DNA of 52,677 bases from Pseudomonadota bacterium (GTDB taxonomy: Bacteria; Pseudomonadota; Alphaproteobacteria; Rhodobacterales; Rhodobacteraceae). Shown piece by piece: positions 8,540-17,375 of this stretch; the stretch's first letter is position 1, and each line of letters opens with the position of its first letter. The stretch spans positions 1 to 52,677 of the forward strand of contig JAJZVD010000022.1 in NCBI GenBank assembly GCA_021845805.1, given 5' to 3'. The notes beneath the pieces were generated by a model. It saw only the letters and a program-made list of their open reading frames with translations. It did no database searches and was not told the origin of the DNA. The position numbers and the translations under genes are program-made.

Positions 8540-10291
8540 GGGGGTGAAGCAGGGGCCCGCGGGGTCGGTCGTCAGTGTCACTTCGCGGGTGTAAAAGCCC
8601 GGCATCGCGCCGTCATGGCCGATGTTGATGATGCCCATGTCCTTCGCCTGGGTCTGGAAAACCGTCTCGATCCGCTTGCGCGAGGTGGGGTCGAGGAAGG
8701 TCAGTGCGTCGTCGATCACCACCCAGTCCGGGCGTTGCAGGATGGCGCGGGCGAAGGCCAGGCAGTGCTTCTCGTTCTCGGTCAGGTGGCGTTCCCAGCG
8801 GTGGAACTTGCCAAGGTCCGCGGCCATCCGGCCCAGCCCCACCGCCTCCAGCGCGGCGGCGACCTCTGTGTCGGGAAAGCTGCCCTCGGCCTGCGGATAG
8901 CACAGAAGCGCGCGCAGCGTGCCGGTGGGCAGATAGGCGCGGGTGGGCAGGAACATGATGCGGTCGCGCCCCGGCCGTTCGATCCGGCCGTGCCCCCAGG
9001 GCCAGAGCCCGGTCAGCGCGCGGAAGAACAGCGTCTTGCCAGAGCCCGGCCCGCCAGACACCAGCACCCGCTCGCCGGGGGTCAGGGTCAGGTCCGGCGC
9101 GCTCAGCGTCACGGCGCCCGCGGGCCCGGCGATGCAGAGACCCGTCAGCCGGATGTCCGCCCCCCCGGCTTCGACCAGATCGATCCGGCTCGCGGCCGCG
9201 CCGATCCGGTCCATCTCCTGCACCGCGGTACGGAAATTCGCCACCCGCACAAGCGTGGCCTGCCAATCGGCGATGGACGACACGTTGTCCACGAACCAGC
9301 GCAGCGACTGCTGCACCTGGTTGAAGGCGCCGACCGCCATCATCAACTGGCCGAAGGTCATCTTGCCGCTGAAATAGCTGGGCGCGGCCACCAGGATCGG
9401 CGCCACCAGCGTGAACCAGCCATAGCCCGCCGTCACCCAGGTCAGCCGGGTGGTGGCGCCCACGATCCGGTGCAGCACCGCCATCACCGCGCCCAGCGCG
9501 ACGTCAAGGCGGTTGCGTTCGGCCGGCTCGCCGCCGTACATGGCGATGGCCTCGACCCCGTCGGACACCCGCACCAGCTCATAGCGCAGGTCGGCCTCGC
9601 GGGCGTAGCGATCGGCATTCAGCCGGATCAGCGGGCGGCCAACGTGCCAGCTGATCAGGCTGGCGGCACCGGCATAAAGCAGCGCCCACCACACCATATA
9701 TCCCGGCGGATCAAAGGTATAGCCGCTGATCTTCAGAAACATTCCGGCGCTGAGTTCCCACAGCACCCCCACGAAGGATGCCAGCAGCAGCGTGGATTGC
9801 AGAAGGCCGATGCCCAGATCGGTCGTCAGGTCGCTCAGGTGCTGGGCGTCGGCGGCCAGCCGCTGGTCGGGGTTCTGGCCGATCTGCCCGGCATTGGCCA
9901 GCCGGAAGGCGCGCAGGGGTTGCAGCCACTGGCCCAGCAGGTCGTCCACCAGCCCCCGCCGCAGCACCAGCCGCGCGGTCTGGTTCAGCCAGGTCTGCCC
10001 CACGTTCAGCACCAGAAGCGCCCCGGCCAGCGTGCCAAAGACGCCAAGCTGGCGGACGAACCCGGCCCAGTCCTTGCGGGTCAGCGCGTCGTAGAACGGC
10101 TGGTTCCAGGCGTTCAGGCGGATCTGCATCCAGGCGGTCGCCAGGATCACGCCGATCAGCGCCCCTGCCAGCCCCAACAGCCGGTTGCGCTGCCGCGAGG
10201 CCCAGAAGGCCCGCACCATCATGCGGGCCTGACCGAAGAGATCCTCTTCGGCCGTCGCGCCCGGGGGCGCATCGGGGTCAGTCATGGCCAT
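8525..10291 (-). CDS. SbmA/YddA-type ABC protein with degenerate ATPase motifs
   Basis: 588 aa. Same family as the ABC protein at 2966-4879, with the canonical NPDQRLAADAQHLSDLTTDL membrane-domain motif. Membrane segments are visible at about 37-57, 80-100, 155-180 and 270-290. Walker A GGPGSGKT (413-420) is intact, but the signature reads LTENE (503-507) instead of LSGGE/LSLGE. Walker B ends IDDALTFLD, so the catalytic glutamate position is D528. ATP binding is likely and hydrolysis is probably weak or altered; that is inference from the motifs. It runs tail to tail into the GH144-like gene. Two ATGs lie 6 bases apart (10291 and 10285). It may pair with the other half-transporter as a heterodimer with one weak ATP site. 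Confidence 0.8.
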   Translation of the reverse strand: MAMTDPDAPPGATAEEDLFGQARMMVRAFWASRQRNRLLGLAGALIGVILATAWMQIRLNAWNQPFYDALTRKDWAGFVRQLGVFGTLAGALLVLNVGQTWLNQTARLVLRRGLVDDLLGQWLQPLRAFRLANAGQIGQNPDQRLAADAQHLSDLTTDLGIGLLQSTLLLASFVGVLWELSAGMFLKISGYTFDPPGYMVWWALLYAGAASLISWHVGRPLIRLNADRYAREADLRYELVRVSDGVEAIAMYGGEPAERNRLDVALGAVMAVLHRIVGATTRLTWVTAGYGWFTLVAPILVAAPSYFSGKMTFGQLMMAVGAFNQVQQSLRWFVDNVSSIADWQATLVRVANFRTAVQEMDRIGAAASRIDLVEAGGADIRLTGLCIAGPAGAVTLSAPDLTLTPGERVLVSGGPGSGKTLFFRALTGLWPWGHGRIERPGRDRIMFLPTRAYLPTGTLRALLCYPQAEGSFPDTEVAAALEAVGLGRMAADLGKFHRWERHLTENEKHCLAFARAILQRPDWVVIDDALTFLDPTSRKRIETVFQTQAKDMGIINIGHDGAMPGFYTREVTLTTDPAGPCFTPSGQG

Positions 10292-10358
10292 GTCCCGCGG
10301 TTGTCGGCTGGCCGCAGGATGGCGCTGGCGCGGGCGGGCTGCAACTCACCTTTCGGCC

Positions 10359-12731
10359 TCAGGCCTCGGCGGCGGCGACATGGGTCTTGACCGCCAGGAA
10401 GCTGTCGGGCGTGACCGAGATCGAGTCGATCCCCGCCTCGACCAGAAGCCGCGCGAAGGCGGGGTCGTTCGAGGGCGCCTGCCCGCACAGCCCGACCTTG
10501 GCCCCGACCCGGTGCGCCCGCTCGATGACCGTGCGGATCATCCACAGGACGGCGGCGTTGCGTTCGTCGAAAAGCCCCGCAAGATCGCCCGAATCCCGGT
10601 CGACGCCCAGGGTCAACTGGGTCAGGTCGTTCGAGCCGATGGAGAAGCCGTCGAACCGCTGCGCGAAGTCCTCGGTCAGGATGACGTTGGCGGGAATCTC
10701 GCACATCACATAGACTTGCAGCCCGTTCTTGCCACGCTCAAGCCCGGCTTCGGCCATCACGGCCAGCACGCGGTCGGCCTCTTCGGGGGTGCGGCAGAAG
10801 GGGATCATGACCACAACGTTGTCAAAGCCCATCTCTTCGCGCAGCCGCCGGATCGCGCGGCATTCCAGCTTGAACCCCTCGCGGTAGGCCGGGTGGTAGT
10901 AGCGCGAGGCCCCGCGAAAGCCGATCATCGGATTTTCCTCGACCGGCTCGAACTGGCGCCCGCCCAGCAGCTCGGCATATTCGTTGGTCTTGAAATCGCT
11001 CATCCGCACGATCACCGGCTTCGGCCAGACCACGGCGGCGATGCGCGACAGGCCGCGGGCCAGACCGTCGACGAAGTATTCCGCCTTGTCGGCATAGCCG
11101 CGGGTCAGCGCGGCGATGTCGTCGCGGGCACGCGCATCGGTCAACGTGTCAAAGTGCAGAAGCGCCAGCGGATGCACGCGCAGGACGTTGTTGATCACGA
11201 ACTCCATCCGCGCCAGCCCCACCCCGTCGCTGGGCAGCCGCCACCAGCGAGCCGCGGCCGAGGGGTCGGCCATGTTCGTCATGATCCGCGTGCGGGTCTG
11301 CGGCACCCGGTCCAGCGACAGGTCTTCCACCGTGAAGGTGCTGACCCCGGCATGGACAAGGCCGGTTTCCCCTTCGGCGCAGTTCACCGTGATCTCTTGC
11401 CCGGTGGTCAGGGCCTGGGTGGCGTTGCCGGTGCCCACCACCGCGGGCACGCCCAGTTCGCGGCTGACGATGGCGGCGTGGCTGGTGCGGCCGCCGTGGT
11501 CGGTCACGATGGCGGCGGCCTTCTTCATGATCGGCACCCAGTCGGGGTCGGTGGTCGAGGTGACAAGGATCGCGCCGTCCACGAACTGGTCGATCTGGCG
11601 GGCGCTTTCGATCACGCAGACCCGGCCCGTGGCCACCGCATTGCCCACCGACAGGCCCGAGACCAGCACCGGCCCCTTCGTCCTGACCGTATAGGCCTTC
11701 ATCGCCCCGGCGGCGGTGCGGCTTTGCACCGTCTCGGGGCGGGCCTGCACGATGTAAAGCGCGCCCGTGTCGCCGTCGCGGGCCCATTCCATGTCCATCG
11801 GCAGGCCGTAATGGTCCTCGATCGTGGCGGCCATGCGGGCGAGTTCCAGGATCTCGGCATCGGTCAGCACGAAGGCCTCGCGCTCGGCCTTCGAGGTGGC
11901 GACGTTCTTCGTCGTCTTCCCCGCGCCCGCGTCGTAGATCATCTTGATCTCTTTCTCGCCCAGCCGCTTTTCCAGGATCGGCACAAGGCCGGGCCGGTTC
12001 AGGAAGGGCTTGAACACCACATATTCATCGGGGTCCACGGCGCCCTGCACCACGTTTTCGCCCAGACCCCAGGCGGCGGTGATCAGCACCACCTTGTCGA
12101 ACCCCGATTCCGTGTCGATGGAAAACATCACCCCCGATCCGCCGATGTCGGATCGCACCATCTGCTGCACGCCCACCGACAGCGCGACCTTCATGTGGTC
12201 GAACCCCTTCAGGCCGCGGTAGGTGATCGCCCGGTCGGTGAACAGCGAGGCATAGCAGCGCCGACAGGCATCCAGCAGCGCGGCCTCGCCTTCCACGTTC
12301 AGGTAGGTTTCCTGCTGGCCCGCAAAGCTGGCATCCGGCAGATCCTCGGCGGTGGCCGACGACCGCACGGCGACCGAGGCCGCGGCCTTGCCCGCGCGCG
12401 CCGAAAGTTCGCGGTAGGCCTTGCGGATGTCGGCCAGGATGTCGGCGGGCCATTCCCCCGCCAGCACCAGGCCGCGGATCGCCCGCCCCGCCTCGGCCAG
12501 CGCCACGCGCCCCGCCGCCAGATCGGCCAGCACCGCGCCGATGCGGCTGCCCAGGTCGTTGTGGGCGATATAGGCGCGATAGGCGTCCGCCGTGGTGGCA
12601 AAGCCCGCCGGAACCCGGATGCCGCGCGCCGACAGCGCGCCGATCATCTCGCCCAGCGAGGAATTCTTGCCCCCCACCCGCGCCACATCGGCGCGCTTGA
12701 GATGTTCGAAGAAGATCACATTGGCGTCCAT
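10359..12731 (-). CDS. ppsA: phosphoenolpyruvate synthase
   Basis: 790 aa. Converts pyruvate, ATP and water to PEP, AMP and phosphate. The N-terminal ATP-binding domain shows GGKNSSLGEM and VAVRSSATAEDLPDASFAGQ. The swivelling phosphohistidine domain has H418 in TSHAAIV. The C-terminal PEP-binding barrel has MIGFRGASRYYHP and GSNDLTQLTLGVDRDSGDLA. The length matches E. coli PpsA (792 aa). ATG at 12731 with GGAGG 5 bases upstream. It is the last gene of the 2-oxoacid oxidoreductase gene group, separated from the flavoprotein gene by about 100 bases that carry an anaerobox. The context points to making PEP from pyruvate supplied by the neighbouring oxidoreductase, or to a switch between fermentation and gluconeogenesis. 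Confidence 0.95.
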   Translation of the reverse strand: MDANVIFFEHLKRADVARVGGKNSSLGEMIGALSARGIRVPAGFATTADAYRAYIAHNDLGSRIGAVLADLAAGRVALAEAGRAIRGLVLAGEWPADILADIRKAYRELSARAGKAAASVAVRSSATAEDLPDASFAGQQETYLNVEGEAALLDACRRCYASLFTDRAITYRGLKGFDHMKVALSVGVQQMVRSDIGGSGVMFSIDTESGFDKVVLITAAWGLGENVVQGAVDPDEYVVFKPFLNRPGLVPILEKRLGEKEIKMIYDAGAGKTTKNVATSKAEREAFVLTDAEILELARMAATIEDHYGLPMDMEWARDGDTGALYIVQARPETVQSRTAAGAMKAYTVRTKGPVLVSGLSVGNAVATGRVCVIESARQIDQFVDGAILVTSTTDPDWVPIMKKAAAIVTDHGGRTSHAAIVSRELGVPAVVGTGNATQALTTGQEITVNCAEGETGLVHAGVSTFTVEDLSLDRVPQTRTRIMTNMADPSAAARWWRLPSDGVGLARMEFVINNVLRVHPLALLHFDTLTDARARDDIAALTRGYADKAEYFVDGLARGLSRIAAVVWPKPVIVRMSDFKTNEYAELLGGRQFEPVEENPMIGFRGASRYYHPAYREGFKLECRAIRRLREEMGFDNVVVMIPFCRTPEEADRVLAVMAEAGLERGKNGLQVYVMCEIPANVILTEDFAQRFDGFSIGSNDLTQLTLGVDRDSGDLAGLFDERNAAVLWMIRTVIERAHRVGAKVGLCGQAPSNDPAFARLLVEAGIDSISVTPDSFLAVKTHVAAAEA

Positions 12732-12796
12732 GGCGGCCTCCGGGGGGTGCGCTGAAAGGGATGCGGCAAGGCTAGCCCCCCTGCCGCCGCACCGCC

Positions 12797-12810
12797 TTGA
12801 CGTGGGTCAA
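12797..12810. promoter_or_regulatory. FNR/FixK-type anaerobox upstream of ppsA
   Basis: TTGAC-GTGG-GTCAA matches TTGA-N6-TCAA exactly and is fully palindromic in its half-sites. It lies 66-79 bases upstream of the ppsA ATG in the gap after the flavoprotein gene. It suggests an internal, oxygen-responsive promoter for ppsA. Confidence 0.55.
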
Positions 12811-12831
12811 CCGGGGCGCAGGTTGGCCGGG

Positions 12832-14466
12832 TCAGCCGATCTCGGGCACCATCTCGATCGCGCCGCAGGGGCATTCGGCGGCGCAAAGGCCGCAGCCCTT
12901 GCAGTAATCGTAGTCGATGCGGAAGCGGTTGCCGGGGCCAAGCTTGATGACCGCGTTGTCGGGGCAGACGCCAAAGCAGTTGTCGCATTCGAAGCAGTTG
13001 CCGCAGCTGAGGCAGCGGCGCGCCTCGTAAAGCGCGGTCGCCTCGGTCAGGCCCTGCACCACCTCGTCGAACCCGGTCTGGCGCCTGACCAGCGCGAGTT
13101 CCGCCTGAAGGCTGCGCGGCGCGTCGTCGTAATACCAGGTGTTCAGCCGCTCGAAGGTCGCGGGCGCGTGCCTTTCGGGGGCGTCAAGCGCCCCGCCGCG
13201 AAGCCAGGCGTCGATGTGGCGGGCGGCCTTCTTGCCGTGGCCCACCGCCACCGTCACCGTGCGTTCGGCCGGAACCATGTCGCCCCCGGCGAAAAGACCG
13301 GGCCGCCCGGTCATCATCCGCGCGTCCACGCCGACCACGCCGTCGGGCGCAACCTCGACGCCCGGCACCCGGGCCAGAAACCCGGTGTCGGCGTCCTGCC
13401 CCAGGGCCAGGATCAGCGTGTCGGCCTTCAGCACCTCGAATTCGCCGGTGGGCTGCGGGCGGCCGGTGGCGTCGATCACCATCTTCTCGACCGTCACCGC
13501 GGCGCCATCCACCGCCGTGATGGTGCGCAGCCAATGCATCATCACGCCCTCGTCCTCGGCCTCGTCGGCCTCGAAGGCATGGGCGGGCATCTGGGCGCGG
13601 CTGCGGCGATAGACCACCATCGCGTCATCGGCGCCCAGCCGTTTCACCGTGCGCGCCACGTCCATCGCCGTGTTGCCCCCGCCATAGACGATGACGCGGC
13701 GGCCAAGCTGTGGCGCCTCGCCCATTTCGACCCGCGCAAGGAAGCCCGCCGCATCCAGGATGCGCCCCGCGGCATGGGCCGGGATCTCGGTCCGCTTCGC
13801 CAGATGGGCGCCGACCGCGGTGAAGATCGCGTCGAACCCTTCGGCGAAGGCGGCCTCGATGTCGGCAACCTTCGAGTTCAGTTCCAGCGTGACACCGAGG
13901 GAAAGGATGCGGGCGATTTCCGCATCCAGCACGTCGCGCGGCAGCCGGTATCGGGGGATACCAAAGCGCATCATGCCGCCCGCCATCGGCCCCGCCTCGC
14001 GGATCGTCACCGCATGGCCCAGCCGGGTCAGGTGGTAGGCCGCGGACAGGCCCGAGGGCCCCGCCCCCACCACCAGCACCCGCCTGCCGGACGGGGGGGC
14101 GGCCACCTGCGGGCGCAGGCCGTGGTCCAGCGCGTAATCGCCCAGGAAGCGTTCCACCGCATGGATGCTGACCGCCTCGTCCAGCGTGGCGCGGTTACAG
14201 GCGCCTTCGCAGCTGTGATAGCAGACCCGCCCCATCACCGCGGGCAGCGGGTTGTCCTGCATCAGCACCTGCCAGGCGGCGGCGTAATCGCCGGACTCCG
14301 CGTGGTAAAGCCAGCCCTGGATGTTCTCGCCCGCGGGGCATTGCGCGTTGCAGGGCGGCAGGCGGTCCACATAGACCGGGCGTTCGCTGCGCCAGCTTCC
14401 GGTGTGGTTGGCCCTGCTGGAGCCCGGATCGAGCGTGATGGCGAAGGGCTTCGGGGCGTCGGTCAT
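12832..14466 (-). CDS. GltD-like NAD(P)/FAD oxidoreductase fused to a 2x[4Fe-4S] ferredoxin domain
   Basis: 544 aa. The N-terminal part has the glutamate-synthase-small-subunit iron-sulfur motif (PCNAQCPAGENIQ, then VCYHSCEGACNR), an FAD-binding GAGPSGLSAAYHL and an NAD(P)-binding YGGGNTAMDVART. After about residue 480 comes a ferredoxin segment with CLSCGNCFECDNCFGVCP and YCKGCGLCAAECPCGAIEM, like the delta subunit of pyruvate ferredoxin oxidoreductases. The ATG at 14466 overlaps the stop of the beta-subunit gene (ATGA). No separate delta gene is present, so this fusion probably supplies that subunit and links the 2-oxoacid oxidoreductase to NAD(P)H. This makes the complex a possible NADPH-driven pyruvate synthase. 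Which nucleotide it uses cannot be read from the sequence. Confidence 0.8.
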   Translation of the reverse strand: MTDAPKPFAITLDPGSSRANHTGSWRSERPVYVDRLPPCNAQCPAGENIQGWLYHAESGDYAAAWQVLMQDNPLPAVMGRVCYHSCEGACNRATLDEAVSIHAVERFLGDYALDHGLRPQVAAPPSGRRVLVVGAGPSGLSAAYHLTRLGHAVTIREAGPMAGGMMRFGIPRYRLPRDVLDAEIARILSLGVTLELNSKVADIEAAFAEGFDAIFTAVGAHLAKRTEIPAHAAGRILDAAGFLARVEMGEAPQLGRRVIVYGGGNTAMDVARTVKRLGADDAMVVYRRSRAQMPAHAFEADEAEDEGVMMHWLRTITAVDGAAVTVEKMVIDATGRPQPTGEFEVLKADTLILALGQDADTGFLARVPGVEVAPDGVVGVDARMMTGRPGLFAGGDMVPAERTVTVAVGHGKKAARHIDAWLRGGALDAPERHAPATFERLNTWYYDDAPRSLQAELALVRRQTGFDEVVQGLTEATALYEARRCLSCGNCFECDNCFGVCPDNAVIKLGPGNRFRIDYDYCKGCGLCAAECPCGAIEMVPEIG

Positions 14467-15470
14467 TCCTGTCCCTCCGGGCAAAGGCCGTAGCGGCGGA
14501 TGTTGGCATCGGCCGTGGCCTGGATGGCCGCCAGCGTCGCGCGGTCCTCGTGCCCCGGGCGGAACAGGTGGGCGAAGCGTTTCTGCGGGCGCAGGTAATC
14601 CTCCACCGGCACCCGGCGGCGGATCGGCTTCACGGCCGTCACCTCGCCATGCTCGGCCTCGATCAGCGGGAACAGCCCGCTTTCCACCGCCAGCCGCGCC
14701 AGCCGGATCGTGTCATGCGCGGCCGCGCCCCAGCCCAGCGGGCAGGGAACGTGGATGTGGATGTAGCGCGCGCCGCCGATCGCCATGGCGCGCGTCACCT
14801 TCGCCTCCAGATCGTGCAGATCGGCGACCGAGGCGGTGCCCACATAGGGGATCTCGTGCGCCATGGCGATGCGGGGCAGGTTCTTGCCGGTGCCCGCCAC
14901 GTTGCCCGGGTGCGGCCCGGTCGCGGGCGTGGTCGCCGTGCGCGCGAAGGCGGGCGTGGCCGAGGACCGCTGGACCCCGGTGTTCATGTAGGCCTCGTTG
15001 TCGTAGCAGATGTAGAGAACGTCATCGTTGCGCTCGAACAGGCCCGAGAGGCAGCCGAAGCCGATGTCGGTCGTGCCGCCGTCGCCGCCCTGGGCCACCA
15101 CCCGCACGTCGTGCTGCCCGGTGACACGCAGCGCGGCGGCGACGCCGGTCGCAACCGCGGGCGCATTGCCGAACAGCGAATGCAGCCAGGCCACCTGCCA
15201 GCTTGTCTCCGGGTAGGGCGTGGTGAACACCTCGAGGCAGCCGGTCGCGTTCACCGCCACCATCCGCCCGCCCGTGGCCCGCATCGCCGCATCCAGCGCA
15301 TAGCGCGCGCCCAGCGCCTCGCCGCAGCCCTGGCAGGCGCGGTGCCCCGAGGTGATGGCGTTCGACCGCTCGGGGCTGGCCTGCACGGTGCGGCTTTCCG
15401 CCTCCATCAGGCGGTTGCCCACAGTATGGGTGCCTGTCTGGTAGAACCGGACCTTCTGCGTTTCGGTCAT
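14463..15470 (-). CDS. porB: 2-oxoacid:acceptor oxidoreductase, beta subunit (TPP-binding)
   Basis: 335 aa. Carries the thiamine diphosphate site: GHRACQGCGEALGARYALDA near the N-terminus, NATGCLEV, and the GGDGGTTDIGFG...NDDVLYICYDNEAYMNTG metal/TPP motif. The YMNTGVQRSS segment is typical of pyruvate-type enzymes. It overlaps the alpha gene by 4 bases and the flavoprotein gene by 4 bases, indicating translational coupling in a gamma-alpha-beta-flavoprotein operon. The reaction is pyruvate plus CoA to acetyl-CoA, CO2 and reduced ferredoxin, reversible in many members. Pyruvate specificity is inferred from similarity and from the nearby ppsA. Confidence 0.9.
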   Translation of the reverse strand: MTETQKVRFYQTGTHTVGNRLMEAESRTVQASPERSNAITSGHRACQGCGEALGARYALDAAMRATGGRMVAVNATGCLEVFTTPYPETSWQVAWLHSLFGNAPAVATGVAAALRVTGQHDVRVVAQGGDGGTTDIGFGCLSGLFERNDDVLYICYDNEAYMNTGVQRSSATPAFARTATTPATGPHPGNVAGTGKNLPRIAMAHEIPYVGTASVADLHDLEAKVTRAMAIGGARYIHIHVPCPLGWGAAAHDTIRLARLAVESGLFPLIEAEHGEVTAVKPIRRRVPVEDYLRPQKRFAHLFRPGHEDRATLAAIQATADANIRRYGLCPEGQE

Positions 15471-16738
15471 TCTTGCATCCTCCGCGGGCTCACCCGCTCG
15501 ACCCGGCCGGGGTTCAGCGCCTTCAGCAGGTTTTCGGCAATCGGGCCGCTTTCGCGCAGGCCCGCGGCGCGCAGCAGCTGCGCCTCGACCACGGGGCGGT
15601 TGAGGTCAAGGAAGGTCAGGTCATCCAGCGCGTCCTGCGCGGCGGCGGCCAGCACGCCCGCGATGCCCGCCCGGGTGATCGGCCGCCCGCCCAGCCCCGC
15701 GATGACGGTATGCACGGGCGCCTGGCCCCGCAGCGCCATCCGCACGTTCGAGGCCAGCGCCCCGCCAAGACCCGGCGCCAGGTTCTTTTCCAGGCAGACG
15801 ACGCGCCGCGCCCCCGCCAGCGCGGCGTTCAGTTCGGCCAGCGGAAAGGGCCGGAAGGCGCCGATCGAGACGCTTCCCACCGCCCGCCCGGCCGCGCGTT
15901 CGGCATCGACCACATCCTTGATCGTGCCGTTGACCGAGCCCAGCGCCACCACCAGCGTTTCTGCCCCCTCGGTGCGGTAGGGCCGCACCAGCCCGCCCGC
16001 GGCGCGCCCGAAGGCGGCCTCGAACTCCGCCGCCACGCGCGGGATCACGTCGAGCGCGTCGATCATCTTCTGATGGGCGAGGTAGCGCACCTCGGTGAAG
16101 GCCTCGGGGCCGACCATCGCGCCGATGGAATAGGGGTTGGCAGGGTCCAGCCGCTGCACCGGGCGGTAGGGCGGCAGGAAGTCATCCACCTGTGCCTGCG
16201 TGGGCAGGTCCACCCGTTCGAAGGCATGGGTCAGGATGAAGCCATCGACGCAGACCATGACCGGGCAGGATAGGTCCTCGGCGATGCGGAAGGCCTGGAT
16301 GTGCAGGTCCGCCGCCTCCTGGTTCGTCTCGGCGTAAAGCTGGATCCAGCCTGCGTCCTTCAGCGCCATCGCATCGGAATGGTCGTTCCAGATGTTGATC
16401 GGGGCGCCGATGGCGCGGTTGCCCAGCGTCATCACGATCGGCAAGCCCAGCCCCGCGGCATTGTAGACCGCCTCGGCCATGAACAAGAGACCCTGGCTGG
16501 CCGTCGCCGTATAGGCCCGCGCGCCCCCGGCGGCGGCGCCGATGGCCACCGACATGGCGCCGAACTCGGATTCCACGTTGATGTATTCGCAGCCCGACAG
16601 GCGGCCGTCCTTCACCATCGCGCCCAACCCCTCGACGATATGGGTCTGGGGGGTGATCGGATAGGCGCAGATCACCTGCGGCCGACAAAGCGCGATGGCC
16701 TCGGCCATCCCCTGCGATCCCTCGATCTGCTTCAGCAT
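15467..16738 (-). CDS. porA: 2-oxoacid:acceptor oxidoreductase, alpha subunit
   Basis: 423 aa. Contains the pyrimidine-binding domain (VICAYPITPQTHIVEGL; EYINVESEFGAMS; ATASQGLLFMAEAVYNAAG) and the C-terminal transketolase-like domain (ETLVVALGSVNGTIKDVVD; GSVSIGAFRPFP). Length and motifs fit archaeal-type four-subunit pyruvate ferredoxin oxidoreductases rather than the single-chain NifJ type. It overlaps the gamma gene upstream by 7 bases and the beta gene downstream by 4. Confidence 0.9.
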   Translation of the reverse strand: MLKQIEGSQGMAEAIALCRPQVICAYPITPQTHIVEGLGAMVKDGRLSGCEYINVESEFGAMSVAIGAAAGGARAYTATASQGLLFMAEAVYNAAGLGLPIVMTLGNRAIGAPINIWNDHSDAMALKDAGWIQLYAETNQEAADLHIQAFRIAEDLSCPVMVCVDGFILTHAFERVDLPTQAQVDDFLPPYRPVQRLDPANPYSIGAMVGPEAFTEVRYLAHQKMIDALDVIPRVAAEFEAAFGRAAGGLVRPYRTEGAETLVVALGSVNGTIKDVVDAERAAGRAVGSVSIGAFRPFPLAELNAALAGARRVVCLEKNLAPGLGGALASNVRMALRGQAPVHTVIAGLGGRPITRAGIAGVLAAAAQDALDDLTFLDLNRPVVEAQLLRAAGLRESGPIAENLLKALNPGRVERVSPRRMQE

Positions 16739-17301
16739 GTCGCCGCCTCCTTCACCGCCGCGAAAGCCTCCTGGGCCGCGGCCGCGTTCGCCGCGCCCGT
16801 GGCACCCGCGAACCGCGCGCGGATCGCCTTCAGCACCGCGTCGAGCCCCACCACCCCGGTCATCGCCGCAAAGCCGCCCAGCAGCGCCGCGTTGGGCAGC
16901 GGTCGGCCGATGTGGCGCTGCGCGATGTCGCCGGCGGGAAGGCAGCGGACATGGCCGACCGGCAGCCGCGCGGCGATGTCGGCGATGCCCAGCGCCGCGG
17001 GCGTCCTGACCGAGTTGACCAGCAGGTAGCCCGTGTCCTTCAGCCCGGCGAAGACATCGACCGAATGGAACAGCGTGGGGTCCTGGATGATCAGCGCGTC
17101 CGGCGCCACGATGGGTTCGCGCAGCCGGATCTCGGCCTCTGCGATCCGGCAGAAGCTGGCCACCGGCGCCCCCATCCGCTCGCTTCCGAAACTGGGAAAG
17201 GCCTGGGCGTGGCGCCCCTCGTCAAAGGCCGCGACCGACAGCAGTTCGGCCGCCGTCACCACCCCCTGCCCGCCCCGCCCGTGCAGCCGAACCTCGAACA
17301 T
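16732..17301 (-). CDS. porG: 2-oxoacid:acceptor oxidoreductase, gamma subunit
   Basis: 189 aa. The N-terminal VRLHGRGGQGVVTAAELL is the hallmark of the POR gamma domain, followed by QAFPSFGSERMGAPV and a C-terminal LGGFAAMTGVVGLDAV. It is the first gene of the operon, with GGAGG 5 bases before the ATG at 17301. A near-match anaerobox lies at 17352-17365 in the gap to copD. Confidence 0.9.
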   Translation of the reverse strand: MFEVRLHGRGGQGVVTAAELLSVAAFDEGRHAQAFPSFGSERMGAPVASFCRIAEAEIRLREPIVAPDALIIQDPTLFHSVDVFAGLKDTGYLLVNSVRTPAALGIADIAARLPVGHVRCLPAGDIAQRHIGRPLPNAALLGGFAAMTGVVGLDAVLKAIRARFAGATGAANAAAAQEAFAAVKEAATC

Positions 17302-17351
17302 CTCCGCCTCCGCCGTTTTCCGGAGCCTGCGGGATTCGGGCGGCGGCGTCG

Positions 17352-17365
17352 TTGTCCTGCATCAA
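17352..17365. promoter_or_regulatory. near-match anaerobox upstream of porG
   Basis: TTGTC-CTGC-ATCAA matches the FNR consensus TTGAT-N4-ATCAA in 8 of 10 positions; the right half is perfect. It sits 51 bases upstream of the porG ATG, where an oxygen-responsive activator site would be expected. It is only one of several possible readings of this short gap. Confidence 0.35.
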
Positions 17366-17375
17366 GCCGGGCGCA

